Part shown: in pieces, positions 1 to 10,916 of the stretch
Layout: every line of letters starts with the position of its first letter
Numbering within the stretch: position 1 is the stretch's first letter
Assembly (NCBI GenBank): GCA_964019415.1
Contig: OZ025872.1
Location: 7,395,322 to 7,459,321, forward strand
Length of the DNA: 64,000 nucleotides
Direction of reading: 5' to 3'
Source: Ianthella basta
Lineage: Eukaryota; Porifera; Demospongiae; Verongiida; Ianthellidae
Translations under genes and position numbers: made by a program
Notes under the pieces: model-generated
The model's input: the letters and a program-made list of their open reading frames with translations, nothing else
What the model was told of the DNA's origin: nothing
Database searches by the model: none

Positions 1-1328
1 CCTTTGCAGTCACGCAAGAGGCTGATGGTCCGTCTGAATCTCCAATGACTGCCCATATAGGTAGACATGGAAAAACTGAAGGGACCAAACAATTTCTAGG
101 CACTCCTTTTCGATCGTTGAGTACCTAGATTCTCTGGGCAGTAGCTTGCGGCTTGCGAAAGCAACGGGGTGCTCATCTCCTAACTGGTCAACTGGCTCAG
201 GGTTGCCCCAAGCTCCTGATCTGATGCATCAGTTTGGAGGATATATGGTTTTGAAGGATCTGCCACTTGCAGTACGAGGCTATGGACAAGGCTATCCTTC
301 AGCTTCTGAAGCGCACCACCCTGCTGTTTAGTCCAACACACTCGATGAGGCTGACCCTTCCGAGTCAGCTCAGTCATTGGGACAGCGATGGCAGCAAAGT
401 TGGGGACAAACCGTCAGTAGTACCCTGTGAGACCAAGGAATGCATGTACATCCTTCTTTGTTTCTGGATGGGGGTACTCCTTTACAGCCTGTACTTTCCC
501 AGGGTCCGGTTCAAGGTCTCCTCCTCCCACCAAGTGACCCAAGCATTGATCTTCCAAATGGACACTTCTTGATCTTGACGGTCAGCCTAGCTCCCCTCTA
601 ATGAGTGAAGTCTTGGTGAAGGTGATCGAGGTGCTCTTCCCAATTTCTGCTATAAATCACAATGTCATCTATGTATGCTCGTGCGAGCACGTGATTGATC
701 ATTCGTTGGAAAGTGGCCTGGGCACTGTGAAGTCCAAAAGGCATAACGGTGAACTCGAAGAGGCCAAAAGGGGTTGCAAATGCTGTCTTCTCCTGGGACC
801 CCTCAGCCATAGGGATCTGCCAATGTCCACTAGCCAAGTCCAAGGTGGTGATTACGGTGGAAGAGCCAATACTCTCAAACACTTCTTCAATGCATGGCAT
901 GGGGTAGGCATCGAACTATGACAGTTGGTTTAGTCTCCGATAGTCCACACAGATCCGTAGCCCACCATCCTTTTTCTCCATGATCACCATGGGTGAGGCC
1001 CACGGGCTAGTAGGAGGTTGAATCACCCCTGCCTCCAGCATTCCTTCTAACTCTTTCTTCACCTTCTCCCGTACACCCTCTGTCAAACAGGGGCTACCTC
1101 TCCAACATGGATCTCATGTTCTATGACTGCGGTACGCCCAGACTTAGGTTTGAAAACCTCAGGGAACTCATCCACGAGGTCCTGCAGCTGTCGCTGTTGT
1201 CCCTCTGCCAAGTCTGGTGCCACTGCACTCATGTCGACCTTGGCCACCTTGGACACCCGGGGGTACAGATCACCCTCCCCGCACAGGTCTACTATGGGGG
1301 CATTCTCTTCAGCATCGTCATCCTCCAT
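1..1328 (-). pseudogene. Reverse transcriptase and start of RNase H, remnant
   Basis: The pre-RT linker and RT start lie at 1328-1083 (FPEVFKPKSGRTAVIEHEIH). The fingers follow (GGLRICVDYRRLNQ near 960-925), then the palm with TTLDLASGHWQIPM near 840 and the catalytic YIDDIVIYS near 650. RNase H begins near 250 with YILQTDASD and runs off the window. YIDD in place of the usual YLDD or YVDD is within family range. Stops and shifts near 590-380 and near 1080-900 break the frame. Confidence 0.85.
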
Positions 1329-1399
1329 ACTGGGGCACAGAGCTAAGCAAATGCCCCTTGGGTCTGGCTGGGCTGAATGCCATCTCTTGAGGAGATTAA

Positions 1400-2570
1400 C
1401 ATTTTCTTTCTCCCATGTCTGCGGGAGGTCTCAACTTTGTAGGCTACAGGGGTCACCTTCCTCATCACTGTGTAAGGGCCGACTCACTCTAGTTTGAGGC
1501 GGTTGTGCTGCATTGGCAATAGCACTAGCACCTTGCCCCCTACTTCAAAACTTCGATCCTTTGCCTCCCCTGTCATAGAGAGCCTTCTGGGTTCCTTGGG
1601 CTTTCTTTATGCTCTTGTGCACCAAGTCACTCATCTCCTCAAGGCGATCCCTCATCTCAACAACATAGGTCGCTACAGGTCCTTCCTCTTGTTCAGCCGG
1701 GTAACCCGTCCACTTCTCCTTAAGCACATCAAGAGGTCCTCTAACTCTTCTCCCATACAGCAACTCGAACGGAGAGAAGCCAGTGATTTCCTGAGGAACC
1801 TCACGGTATGCGAATAGGAGGTAGGGTAGGCAATCATCCCAGTCCTTCTTGCTACGGCTCACAAACTTCTTTAGCATGGCTTTGAGTGTCCCATTGAATC
1901 TTTCAACGAGGCCATCAGTTTGGGGATGGTACGGGGTTGTGCGAATTCTTCGAATGTCCTAGAGTCTGTACATTTCCCCCAACAAGGCTGACATGAAATT
2001 AAATCCCTGGTCAGTCAAGATTTTATCATGGACTCCCACACATGCAAAGACTGCCACCAGCTCCTTTGCAGTGTGGCAAGCTTCCATGCTGGGGACAGCA
2101 ATTGCCTCAGGATAGTGTGTGGCATAGTCACACAAGGTCAAGATGAACTGGTTCCCATGCTGAGTACATGACAAGGGCCCCACAAAATCTATTGCAATTC
2201 TTTGGAAATGTTTGGAGATGATTGGGCATGGTTACCATCTTCACCCTGGCTGGATGTCGGGGCTGGCTACACCGGCACACTTTGCAAGTATGGCAGTAGT
2301 TGGCTACATCTGCTAAATTTCCCGGCCAGTAGTAGCACTGCAGGACATGAGCCCTTGTCTTGTTTATACCAAGATGTCCAGCCAGTGGGATGTCATGAGC
2401 AAGTCTCAACACGACACTGCGACATTGTCGAGGCAGCACCAACTGCTCACAACTCCGGACGTCACCTTGGTCAGCCCCTGCTGGTCTCCACAGTCGGTAA
2501 AGCAACCCCTCTCGGTACATGAAACACGCTCTGTCATCTGGCTCCTCTGCCTGGTTTTCGCTGGCCAACT
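1400..2570 (-). pseudogene. Retrotransposon integrase remnant (zinc-binding, DDE core, GPY/F)
   Basis: Three modules appear in order on the minus strand. The HHCC zinc-binding module is near 2400-2270 (HDIPLAGHLGINKTR, then CHTCKVC). The DDE core has TLCDYATHYPEAIAV near 2130, ILTDQGFNF near 2015 and HPQTDGLVERFN near 1900, giving D, D and E. After the segment ending FELLYGRRVRGPLDVL near 1730, a GPY/F-like VGPYTVMRKV lies near 1465. Frame shifts separate the modules. The position between gag and reverse transcriptase is the unusual point. Confidence 0.85.
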
Positions 2571-2799
2571 CGTGTGTCTTCTAAAGGTTAGGGTCTTCCT
2601 GCTGCCAGCCTCTCAAGTAAGCTGGATCAGCCTGCAGGATGTCTTGCTTACCTCTGGTCACAGGTACAGCAGTCTCGAGCTCCTTGTCCCGTTGTTGTAG
2701 GCTCTGCTCTATCAGGGGGTTGGTCAATATTGGAATTGGCCTCACTTTCCTGAGGCTTAGTGCCCAGCAGGCTCTCAGCACTTTCCCCATCCCCAGCCA

Positions 2800-3587
2800 A
2801 TGTCCCACCTAGAGGGAACACGTCTTTCTACTGAGGGGGGTCTCTGTCTCTAGTCTCTTCCCTGGCACCCTGCAGAGGTTGGTGCCACACCCAACTGCTT
2901 GCTGGAGGGACTCTGGCTTCCTCTCTTTGAGCCAGACCCTCAGGTCTTCGGGGACACCCCCAAGAAGCTGGTCTAACACCATCAGTTCAGCCGAGGACAT
3001 CTTTTGGTCTTTTGTCCAGTGGTCAAAATGATCCCTCAGGCGGTCCTCCCAGTTTTGGAACAATTCTTCTGGCGACTTCCGGTTGGTCCAGAAGCGTCGA
3101 CAATGCATCTCCTCGTTGACATCATAATGATGCAAAATGGCCTTCTTGACCTCGTAGCGTGCTGCACTCACCGCATTCAGTCCCACGTAAGCAGCCAGTG
3201 CCCTTCCAGTTAAGTGGCCCACCAACTGGGTGGCCCAAACCTAGTCTGGCCACCCCTGCTGCCACGCGATCCTCTCAAATGTGGCCAGGAAGTGCTCCAC
3301 GTTGTTGTCTGGGCCCAACTTCTGCAATGTAGGCTTCGGTAGACGGGCGGTCGTCTTCTCCTCCTGTCGGGCCCTCATCTCCGACATCTCCCGCCGATTC
3401 TGTGCGATCTGTTCTTCTGCTGCTCCACTAGTGTCATTAACAGTCTCTGTTGTTCTTGCTGGGCCTTCTGCTGCTCCAAAAGTAGATCAATCAGGGCCTT
3501 TGATGCACTCCCCGTCTCCCCTGATCTTTGAGGCTGAGAGCTGCTCTCTGCCTCTTTCTCCGATCGTTTTCCACCTCTGTTTGCCAT
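2800..3587 (-). pseudogene. gag remnant with SCAN-like capsid domain
   Basis: The start ATG is at 3587. The first 70 residues are charged and glutamine-rich (coiled-coil-like, with QQKAQQEQQ). After a frame break, codons from 3225 encode a helical capsid segment with EELFQNWEDRLRDHF followed by LMVLDQLLGGVPEDLRVWL and a KPESLQQAV end. This matches the layout of the vertebrate SCAN domain (LxLEQFL, LPxELQxWV, HPESGEEAV). Published work derives SCAN from a Gmr1-like gag, so the match and the gene order support each other. No CCHC knuckle was seen. The frames are interrupted. Confidence 0.75.
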
Positions 3588-3638
3588 ACTGAAATTCGGG
3601 TCTGTCTACAAGCGACTCTGTCTTCAGCACAATGATTC

Positions 3639-3652
3639 CGTCGCTGCCACCA
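3639..3652 (-). other. Probable tRNA primer-binding site
   Basis: On the minus strand TTGGTGGCAGCGAC starts two bases after the CCAACA LTR end. A TGG start just inside the 5' LTR is the expected position and form of a retrotransposon primer-binding site. The tRNA species is not identified. Confidence 0.5.
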
Positions 3653-3654
3653 AT

Positions 3655-4032
3655 TGTTGGGATCCACTATGGGTCTAGCTACCTCCGCTCGTCCTTGACG
3701 TCGGTGAGCAAATTAACAACCGAATTTAACTAAACAAAGGTTCATTAATAACAACAGCACACTTACAACACGTGTCTCTCCTCTCTCTAGTACGCATGCT
3801 CAGTTTCAGCTACACTATAAATACATCAACATAACATTACCAGCAATCACAAACATAATCATTACAAGCAAGCACATCAAACATAATCATTACAAGCAAA
3901 CACATGCCAAACATAATCATTACAAGCAAGCACATCAAGAATACACACACACACCACACAATGCCATGTCTCTGCATGGAGGACAAGTAGGTTCTCCTCA
4001 TTGTGTTATACGTGATAGACATTGTCTACACC
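3655..4032 (-). repeat. Probable 5' LTR of the gypsy element
   Basis: The minus strand runs from a TGTAGACA start near 4032 to a CCAACA end at 3655, directly followed by a primer-binding-like site. A TATTTATAG box lies at 3823-3815 on the minus strand, about 160 nt before the LTR end, a plausible core promoter. The outer boundary is a guess because the partner LTR is not in the window. Confidence 0.45.
3851..3937. repeat. Three-copy 29-bp minisatellite in the LTR
   Basis: The unit AAACATAATCATTACAAGCA plus eight to ten further bases repeats three times (starts near 3851, 3879, 3909) with one or two differences. It lies upstream of the LTR TATA box in the element's orientation, where retrotransposon enhancers are often repeated. 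Confidence 0.75.
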
Positions 4033-4086
4033 TATTGTTGCACATGGTGTGATCTTGCATCGTGTGTGTACCATGCTTATTTGTAG

Positions 4087-7000
4087 ACTGCACACAATAA
4101 AGGAAGGGTTGTGACTGCAGTTGTTGGAACCAAGAGTGATTTGAAGCATGCTGTATCAGCCCAGTGTGCTGACCAAGTTGCTGCTGTAAGTTTATATATT
4201 TTTGTTATATGTTGTACTTTATATGTTTTGTTTTTATGCATTTTTGTCTGTGGGTGACTGAATCTGTCTGGGAATGAGTACGATCTATGGTTTTCTTTGC
4301 TGTATCCAAACTATGTGCACAATGCTGCCACACCTTTGCATGATACAAAATGGCTGCTATTATTACCATTTTATAAGGAGTAGTTTTTTCTTCCTTCGTG
4401 CAAGTGTATGTACGTATATTGTGTTATTGATTATGGCAGTATCATTGTTGATGTCTAATATTTTTACATGTCTGGGAGTAGGCTAGATCACACCATGTCA
4501 ACACCCATACTTACGTACAAGTTTAGGTACAGTTTTATACCCCATACTCAGAAAATGGCGTTAGCTATTTCAATGCAGTACTAGATTAAATCTTCTTCAG
4601 GCATGGGCTTCATCAGGCATAGTATGCCTGATGAAGCCTGTGATGGGCGAATTGTATTGAATTGAATTGAATTGTCAAGTGTTCATGGTGTGCTTGATTG
4701 TCCAAAAGAAGATTTAATCTACTACCCACACGGCATGCCTAATAACTTCCATAAAAGTATCAATGCAGTACTGATAGGATCATTTTGTCCTTGTTACTTC
4801 CACTGTTGTGCAATATTAGCTAAATTAAAATGGCCACCACACAACAGCAACGTGTTGAATGGATTAAAAAACATTTTTTGCATTGAGAGGGTCATTTGCT
4901 TAGATCTTAAGCTGTAAACGAATAGATTTGTGACAACTGTCAGTGTATATGTATGGTACGTGACACAGATAACTTACATTATTTCACAGAAGCTCTGCAC
5001 TGGCAGACCACGGCTTTTCATTCTGTTTTATGTGCCTTGAACATTACAGACATTTTTCTCTCTTGCAGCACTTGCAGGCTCTTCATTTCCATGTCAGTAG
5101 TCACTCAGGTGAAAATGTCACAGATGTTTTGTTGTCTCTTACAAGGTATGTTTATGTCTGTTTCATTATGATATTAGAAGAGCTTGACATCTGCGTAATA
5201 GTTTAATGTCGACCATGTTATGATTGAGATTTGGAGTATGAGACTTGAGGGCATGAAGCACCTGAGTACCGAGTGGTCTAAATCATCAGAGACACTGATT
5301 GGTCAGCATATAACTAGTATAGATCCTGAATGATTTGCTAGCAAATCAAGTTCAAGTCTTGACAATTTCCCCGTCCTTCGTGACGCATTTAGCCCTGAAG
5401 ATGGCAAAGAAAGCCTACAGTGCTGTTACTGCTCTGAAGAGCTCCCATTTCATGGCTGCAAGGTCCCTGAAAAAGCCCACTGCTAACTTGAGAGACAATA
5501 GAGAGTTTTAGTTTTCCATTTTATTGTGCAAATCTCGAACATGTTACGTCTGGAAGTCATGTGATCATTGAGTTTGCTGTTTATTGTACTTGTTTGTATG
5601 TGTAGACCCCTGTCTACATGTTGAAGTTTTTGAAGCTTGTTTTAGTTTGTTCCTTTGCTTCACTACACGTTTGGTGAGCTTCATAACATCTTATACCATA
5701 TAGCGGGAAACATCTGCGTACTCATGTAAAAGCACTTGCTTTCCAAGAAGAGTTCGCTTGCAAGGAAGGCACATCCAGTATTTGGAGCAGCCAACAGCTA
5801 GAGCCAATGTTACCCCTGAAATCAGAAAGAGTTCAGTCTTCTCACATTATGGACAAAGGAGAGGAACATGCTTGCCTGGGAACCTATAGGAATTACAGCA
5901 TGGACCACCGATGGTTAAGCAGTGAAGACAAACTGCAAAAATGGCCAACTTCCTGTAGCTGCTGACTAAATGTCTTTTCTTTCCAGATCACTGAAATTGC
6001 CGACACTAGCTTGGATTTAATTTTAACATAGCCTACTCTGTGAGGATCTTCGTGAATCAACTTGCACATTGCTGTAGGTTTTCATTTTACCACCATTCAG
6101 ATGGTCCTGTGAGCTTTATGTGTTACAGTTTCCCAGCATTCCAGGACAGTAACGAGTTTGGCATAGGTATTGTGGCAGACCCCTTCTTGTCTGCACATGA
6201 CATCACAATTGAATGGCTGGTGAGTGGGTGGGTTCTGGGTATGAGCTAGGATGAGTGAAAGAGCCATTACTAGCATCTCTGGTGACATAGGTAGCATCTT
6301 GTTGGTGGTCCTAGCATGTTCCTGTACTGCATTGACAAACTGGGTGATTGATGTAGCAGAATTAACTTCCTTCAAACGACAGGACATGAACAGTACATTC
6401 TTGCTTAGAAGACTCTCCATTTGATGTCAAAATGGAATGACAACACCTCCAACTTCTTATAAATCTCCTTTATGGTAGCAAGGAACAATTGGCTGGCAAG
6501 GTCAGGAAATTACTATTTGGCTCAACTTTGCCTTGACCAAAACAAAGCCAAGGTCATGGGCAATGACTGGATATCACGTGAGTAAATGGGATATAACTGG
6601 CTTACATCCAATTTAATTAATTGGACATGCACGCGTTTGAGTCATGTTCTATAAGTGATGTCAATCTTCATCAAGCACCATTGGAGATGTGCCTCCTGCT
6701 TAGGGACGAGCTAGATCAGTTTCTGCTGTTGTTGGCAAACACTACTGTTGCTAAGAATGACGCTGGACACCAACAGAAATTCCCATGGGGCCTTGACAAG
6801 ATTCCAGCTGGTCTAAGGATGCATGCAAGCTGTTTTAGAGGGATATGTAAGGTAAAATGCGGGACATCAAACAAGATTGGGTGTCCAATGCAGAGCACTG
6901 ATATCCGCCTCTATGTGAAGTGAAACCCAGTCTGTCGTCACATTGCCACCTGCACTTAATGTGTACAAACACAGAAACTGTTCTGTCATGTACAGGTGAT

Positions 7001-8840
7001 GCACGGCACACCATGTTATGAAACCTAGTCTTGTTAGGATTCGTATACTTTACTTTATCTTTTTTGTGCCAGCACTCCACTGCTGTTACACGTCAATTGA
7101 TTAGTCAATACTATCTGGACTAGGAGACGCTCTGTCACAATAATTATTAGCTAATTATTGTACAATAGTCATACAGAGGACAACAATCAATAGCACATGG
7201 CACCTCGCTGCCATCTTGGTTCAGATCACACATGTTCCATATAACTGTCACCTCTTGACCATCATGTCAGGTTGGATGACAGACAACTGGAGGTCAAGAG
7301 GTGACAGATGACAACTATCACCTACTTTTCCATCACTAGGTGACTCCGGGTTATTGCTGGGTAATAGCTATTTTAGCGTACACTAGATTGTGTTTGATGT
7401 TACCATCCATTGGGATATAAATAAGAGATACATTATTGCCGAGCAGCGAGTGTAAGCGAGCGAAGCGAGGCCATTGATTGCTGTCTATTTGAGTTTTGGC
7501 GATATATATATATATATATATCCGATATATGTATCGCACAGCACGTGACTGTGCATGTGACTCCATCACGTGATGGCTCGTCTTTCAGGGGGTGCTGATG
7601 CTCCTGTTCGGCCCCTCATCTTTGCAGAGATGTGTCTAGCACGCCGAGGGGGCACGCTGCAAGAGGGTGCGCATGACTTGACACGAAGACAGTGGGCAAA
7701 GAGAGGCCAGACTCAAAGCGAATGCGGCAGAATGGCGCACGGCTACTGGCCTTAGCGACGGACGAGCAGCTGCAGTCCAAGCTTGTGGAGCTTTGGCAGT
7801 AACAAACAAGGCGCTTGGCTACTAAGACAGCTCCAGTCTGTAATATCACATTACACTTGTCTACTGGCCACGTACTATTCATGCTGCGAGGCAATTCTTA
7901 TGCGCTTAGCGTATGCCTAGTATGTGAAGATACATGATCCAACTACTGGAGCACTACGGCATGAAGAGCCTTAGTGTGAGTGAAATAGGAAACATATAGG
8001 CTGGCTTAGTGTACTATAATTTGTGTATTGTCTCAAAGAAGCATTGCTTATTCGCTAAACCCTGAAACGTTTTGTTGCCAAGCATATACCAAATTATCAG
8101 GAATGCTCAAGAGCTCAGAAGGAGTCATTTTGTAGAAGCACTGCTCTTGATTTCACTGCAAACAGAGGAATGAGTGCTTTCAACAGAAATGAGAACAATG
8201 CGACTATGTGAAGGGCTATTCAGTGTAGCAAGTAGCAACACCATGATTTCGACATCATTGATCTCTGAAGCTATTGCCACTGCATGTATGTAAGTGTGTA
8301 GTGTAAGGCCACATTTACACAGAGTTGCTTTTGCTTCTTGCAGTGCTGTGCAGTAGTGTAGCTAAGCCCTGTTCTACTAAGTAGGGAAAGGGACACTTCG
8401 TATTTGTACAAGGCATTTTTTGCTAATAATGAACCCAACATGCACACAAGCAGGTCATGCAATCATAGCTTGTCATGAGCATACACCGCAACAATATCAT
8501 GCTTTGACAAAGTGACACATGCGCATTTTGCGAAAAAGTGACACATGCAGTGTGCATAGCAGCTTTTGACACAGAAGGTCTGAGAAATGAACAATTTTAA
8601 CTGAAGTTATGATAGTAAAATATGAAGTTGATTGGCTAAAAAAAGAGCTCAGTAGCTTCTGGGCAATACCCCGCTAGTTTGAGTTGATGTTTCTGGTGTT
8701 GCCACGGGCAACCAACAATGAATACTTATAATCTTTCTCTGTATAGACTTTTAATGGAACAGGAGGATGAGTGCATTGATGAGACGAAGTTACAGCTGCA
8801 AGGCGAAAGGAGAGTTACAGACTCCAAGTGTTCCTGTTGA
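4087..8840 (+). CDS. Rab-family small GTPase, 3' exons only
   Basis: Three exons join in phase: 4087-4185, 5069-5145 and 8747-8840. The first encodes VVTAVVGTKSDLKHAV, where TKSD is the guanine-binding NKxD motif. The second encodes LHFHVSSHSGENVTDVLLSL, which lines up with the SAK/SAx region and the last helix of Rab proteins (ETSAKTGxNVxExF). The last encodes LLMEQEDECIDETK and ends in KCSC then TGA, a CxC end typical of doubly geranylgeranylated Rabs. The acceptor at 8746 follows a good polypyrimidine tract. Exons with the P-loop and switch regions are absent and would lie before position 1, beyond the gypsy insertion. I could not assign a subfamily; HVSSHSG is a divergent form of the SAK motif. 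Membrane-traffic function is inferred from family. Confidence 0.7.
4579..4724. mobile_element. Short MITE with 19-bp inverted ends and nested hairpin
   Basis: The ends TACTAGATTAAATCTTCTT (4579-4597) and its near-perfect reverse complement (4706-4724, one mismatch) enclose 146 bp. Inside is a perfect 15-bp-arm hairpin (4606-4638, three-base loop) and a short ATTGA pentamer run at 4652-4674. It lies in an intron of the Rab-like gene. No coding capacity. Confidence 0.65.
5256..5375 (+). mobile_element. tRNA-derived SINE fragment
   Basis: TACCGAGTGGTCTAA at 5267-5281 resembles the A box of leucine or serine tRNAs, and GTTCAAGTC at 5350-5358 is a B box. The 70-80 bp spacing suits a long-variable-arm tRNA, but the acceptor stem is not conserved, so this is a SINE head or tRNA pseudogene and not a functional tRNA. 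It lies in an intron. Confidence 0.45.
5704..5965 (+). other. Possible alternative last exon of the Rab-like gene
   Basis: After an acceptor at 5703 the frame that continues exon 5069-5145 stays open for 87 codons and stops at TGA 5963-5965. The last residues are PTSCSC, so this alternative tail also ends in CxC, as the 8840 exon does. The tail (GKHLRTHVKALAFQEEF and onward) is not recognised as a Rab sequence. It may be a real alternative terminal exon, or a chance open frame; the matching CSC end is the only positive argument. Confidence 0.3.
5966..8746. other. Intronic stretch of the Rab-like gene without recognised genes
   Basis: No convincing coding exon is visible. It holds a 20-bp AT run at 7502-7521 next to a GCGAGCGAAGCGAG block (7454-7468), a perfect 12-bp palindrome CATCACGTGATG at 7565-7576, and an inverted repeat at 7245-7307. 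Short open frames at 6097-6420 (minus) and 6621-6923 (plus) match nothing I recognise. Confidence 0.5.
7245..7307. repeat. Inverted repeat, 16-bp perfect arms
   Basis: CTGTCACCTCTTGACC at 7245-7260 is matched by its exact reverse complement at 7292-7307, with a 31-bp spacer. It is probably a MITE remnant; no target duplication was found. Confidence 0.7.
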
Positions 8841-9539
8841 GGAAGAGCAAACATGTATGATATGCACTCAAATGACTTTTTATGATCCCTTTCAATGTGC
8901 AAGAATGCTAATGTAATTTTTCTTCATGTAATATTCTATAATGTGTAACATTCTCCCTGTTAAGAAGACATACGTACACATTTCATTATTATTATTTGTA
9001 TTTCATTATTCATCAACTATGACCTGGTTGCAAAGCTGACTTTTATTCAAAATGATCAAATCAGCCATGATTTGCATCAGGGGAAGTAGATCACATACAC
9101 TTGCATGAAGTGACAACATTGAACTGGCTATGGTTGAGGACCAGTTCAAGTCCTGACTAATCACAGGCTTGACTCATCTTCATTACTATCGTGGTTCTAT
9201 TACTGAGATTGTGAGCTATGTAACATTATTATTAATTATTGTGTGTATTTATATAATAATTTTACATTACTTTAGTATTATGGTAACTGCAATTATTCCT
9301 TTGAGAACTGCAAGAGTTTTATGACAAAAAGAAGACACACAAATTGCTTTGATATTAATTGTAACAGCCCAGTTTTAGTAGTACATCATACACTGCATTC
9401 ACAGCTGCCATCACACGATCTACTGGAAATTTAAAATTGTCCAATTATGGCAGTCCAGTCCATAGCCACCTTTATATAAGGCTACTGTGAAAGCTAAGCG
9501 TTTGAGGAACAATTATTTGAAAGCCAGAGCAGGGTACTC
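8841..9539. other. Intergenic, AT-rich, no gene seen
   Basis: The stretch between the Rab-like stop and the LINE fossil is AT-rich with ATT runs near 8985-9010 and 9222-9260. A B-box-like GTTCAAGTCC sits at 9144-9153 without a clear A box. Confidence 0.5.
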
Positions 9540-10916
9540 CAAGATGGTAAGAAGTGCAAAGAGGTCTCATCTTTAGAGAAGACGAGAACAGCTGGAGCAA
9601 CATTTGCAATGTCCAAAGAAGTTCTGGAGGGCACTAGTACTAAAGAAAATGAATGTGGGCAAAGTGAAGAATCAAGGTTGGAATCTGCTTTGTGTCTATG
9701 ATGGAGGAGGCTGTGTGAAATCAGGCGAGGATGCATTGGCAGTTTGGAAGAGTCATTTTGAAACAGTTTTTGGTGGTGGCGGGGAAGAAGGGGGTGTGGA
9801 GCCAGTTGCAATAGGGTGGACACAGACAAGAGTATGCCTGAATCAAGTGAGTGCCTTTGTGAGCAGATCTCCAGAGAGGAGATTTCATGGGCTTGTAGTG
9901 AGAAAGGATGCATCCCCAGGCATGGATGGTGTTGTGATGGACATGACGGGGTCAGAGAGGCTGTTTGAAGTATGGGTAGCTCTGTTTGGAGTTTGCTGGC
10001 AGTATGGAAGAGTGCCTTTCTTGTGGAGAGAAAGCATCATTATACCAGTGCCAAAGAAACAAGGATGGGGGGTATGTGATGTGAGATTTCGAGGTATTTT
10101 TCTCACCTCTGTGGTCAGCAAGGTATTATGTAAGATCCTAGAAAGTAGATTGAGTGCTGAGGCATACGAGGGCAGGTTACTGAGGAAGATCGCTAGACAC
10201 TCTGTGGGATGTGGTAAGGGTGCCTGGGTGAAGAACATGGCTAAGTGTGTTGGTGACTTTGGGTGGAGTGGTATGGGAGTGAATGCGGTGAAGAATCTGT
10301 CTGATTCAGAGATTCAGGAGATGTTGGAGAGTGTTGCATGGAGGAGGGTGACGTCAATGATGAAAGAGGACATGGAGAACAAGCCAAAGCTGAGTATACT
10401 CAAAGATATTGCCGATCTTAAGCTAGAATTGAGTTGTGCATTGGTGAAGGAGAAGAGGGAGAGGACAATGTTAACGAAATTAAGAGGAGGAACAGCAGCA
10501 TTTCAGATCGAGGTTGGGAGATGGCAAGGAGTGATGAGGGATGACAGAGTTTGCAAAGAGTGTCAGAGTGGAGAAATTGAGGATGTCTGCCATTGGCTGC
10601 TACCAATGCCCTGCCTGGGACCACATCAGATGGCCCCTGCTTACACAGCCTGGGATGGACATCTGGCCACAGAAGAAGCAGACTGCCATCATTCTTTCCG
10701 CAACTTGTACCAACACTAGTATTATGAAATGCATCAGATCCATGTGGTGTGACCGTTTTGGTCTATGACTCTATTATTCATGTAACAACCTCCTTCACAT
10801 GTCCATGTTTAGTCTATGTACCTTTGTGATAGTGCTACATTGGACCTATCTGTGTCCTAGCACCTCCTTGTGCAGTGCACTCTAATAATGATTGATCGAT
10901 CGATTGATTGATTGAA
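9540..10916 (+). mobile_element. LINE (non-LTR retrotransposon) fossil, internally deleted
   Basis: The frame from 9604 encodes a pre-RT segment (FWRALVLKKM, AVWKSHFETVF), then the first RT motifs (SIIIPVPKK near 10045 and VSKVLCKILESRLS near 10120). The RT catalytic YxDD region is missing: the sequence jumps to a C-terminal zinc-knuckle segment with CKECQSGEIEDVCHWLL near 10550-10600. A frame shift directly after it moves the following CPAWDH into the next frame, completing a C-x2-C-x8-H-x4-C pattern. The 3' end carries a short GATT/GATC array at 10887-10914, a typical LINE tail. A mutated, inactive copy. Confidence 0.75.

Larger units (their letters stand above)
1..4032 (-). mobile_element. 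Ty3/gypsy LTR retrotransposon, Gmr1-like, decayed and cut by window edge
   Basis: Read on the minus strand, the order is LTR (about 4032-3655), primer-binding site, gag (3587-2800), integrase (2570-1400), then reverse transcriptase and RNase H (1328-1). Integrase lying upstream of reverse transcriptase is the diagnostic order of the Gmr1-like group within Ty3/gypsy; most Ty3/gypsy elements have it downstream. The reading frames are broken by several stops and shifts, so this copy is dead. The 3' LTR, if present, lies outside the window, so no target duplication can be tested. It sits in what is probably an intron of the plus-strand Rab-like gene, in antisense orientation, 54 bp before the next exon. 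Confidence 0.85.

Noticed and set aside
3837-4022. Minus-strand frame rich in Cys, Leu and Met repeats
   Set aside because: Translation of the LTR minisatellite.
5393-5425. CCTGAAGATGGCAAAGAAAGCC resembling a Penelope-type hammerhead
   Set aside because: Only one core strand is recognisable and the GAAAC strand is missing.
7570-7894. GC-richer block with opposing open frames
   Set aside because: Neither frame shows a domain or splice context; treated as intronic.
9120-9160. B-box-like GTTCAAGTCC suggesting another SINE or tRNA
   Set aside because: No A box at the right distance and no cloverleaf.
9494-10624. Minus-strand open frames opposite the LINE
   Set aside because: Antisense shadows of the RT reading frame; the plus frame has real RT and zinc-knuckle motifs.
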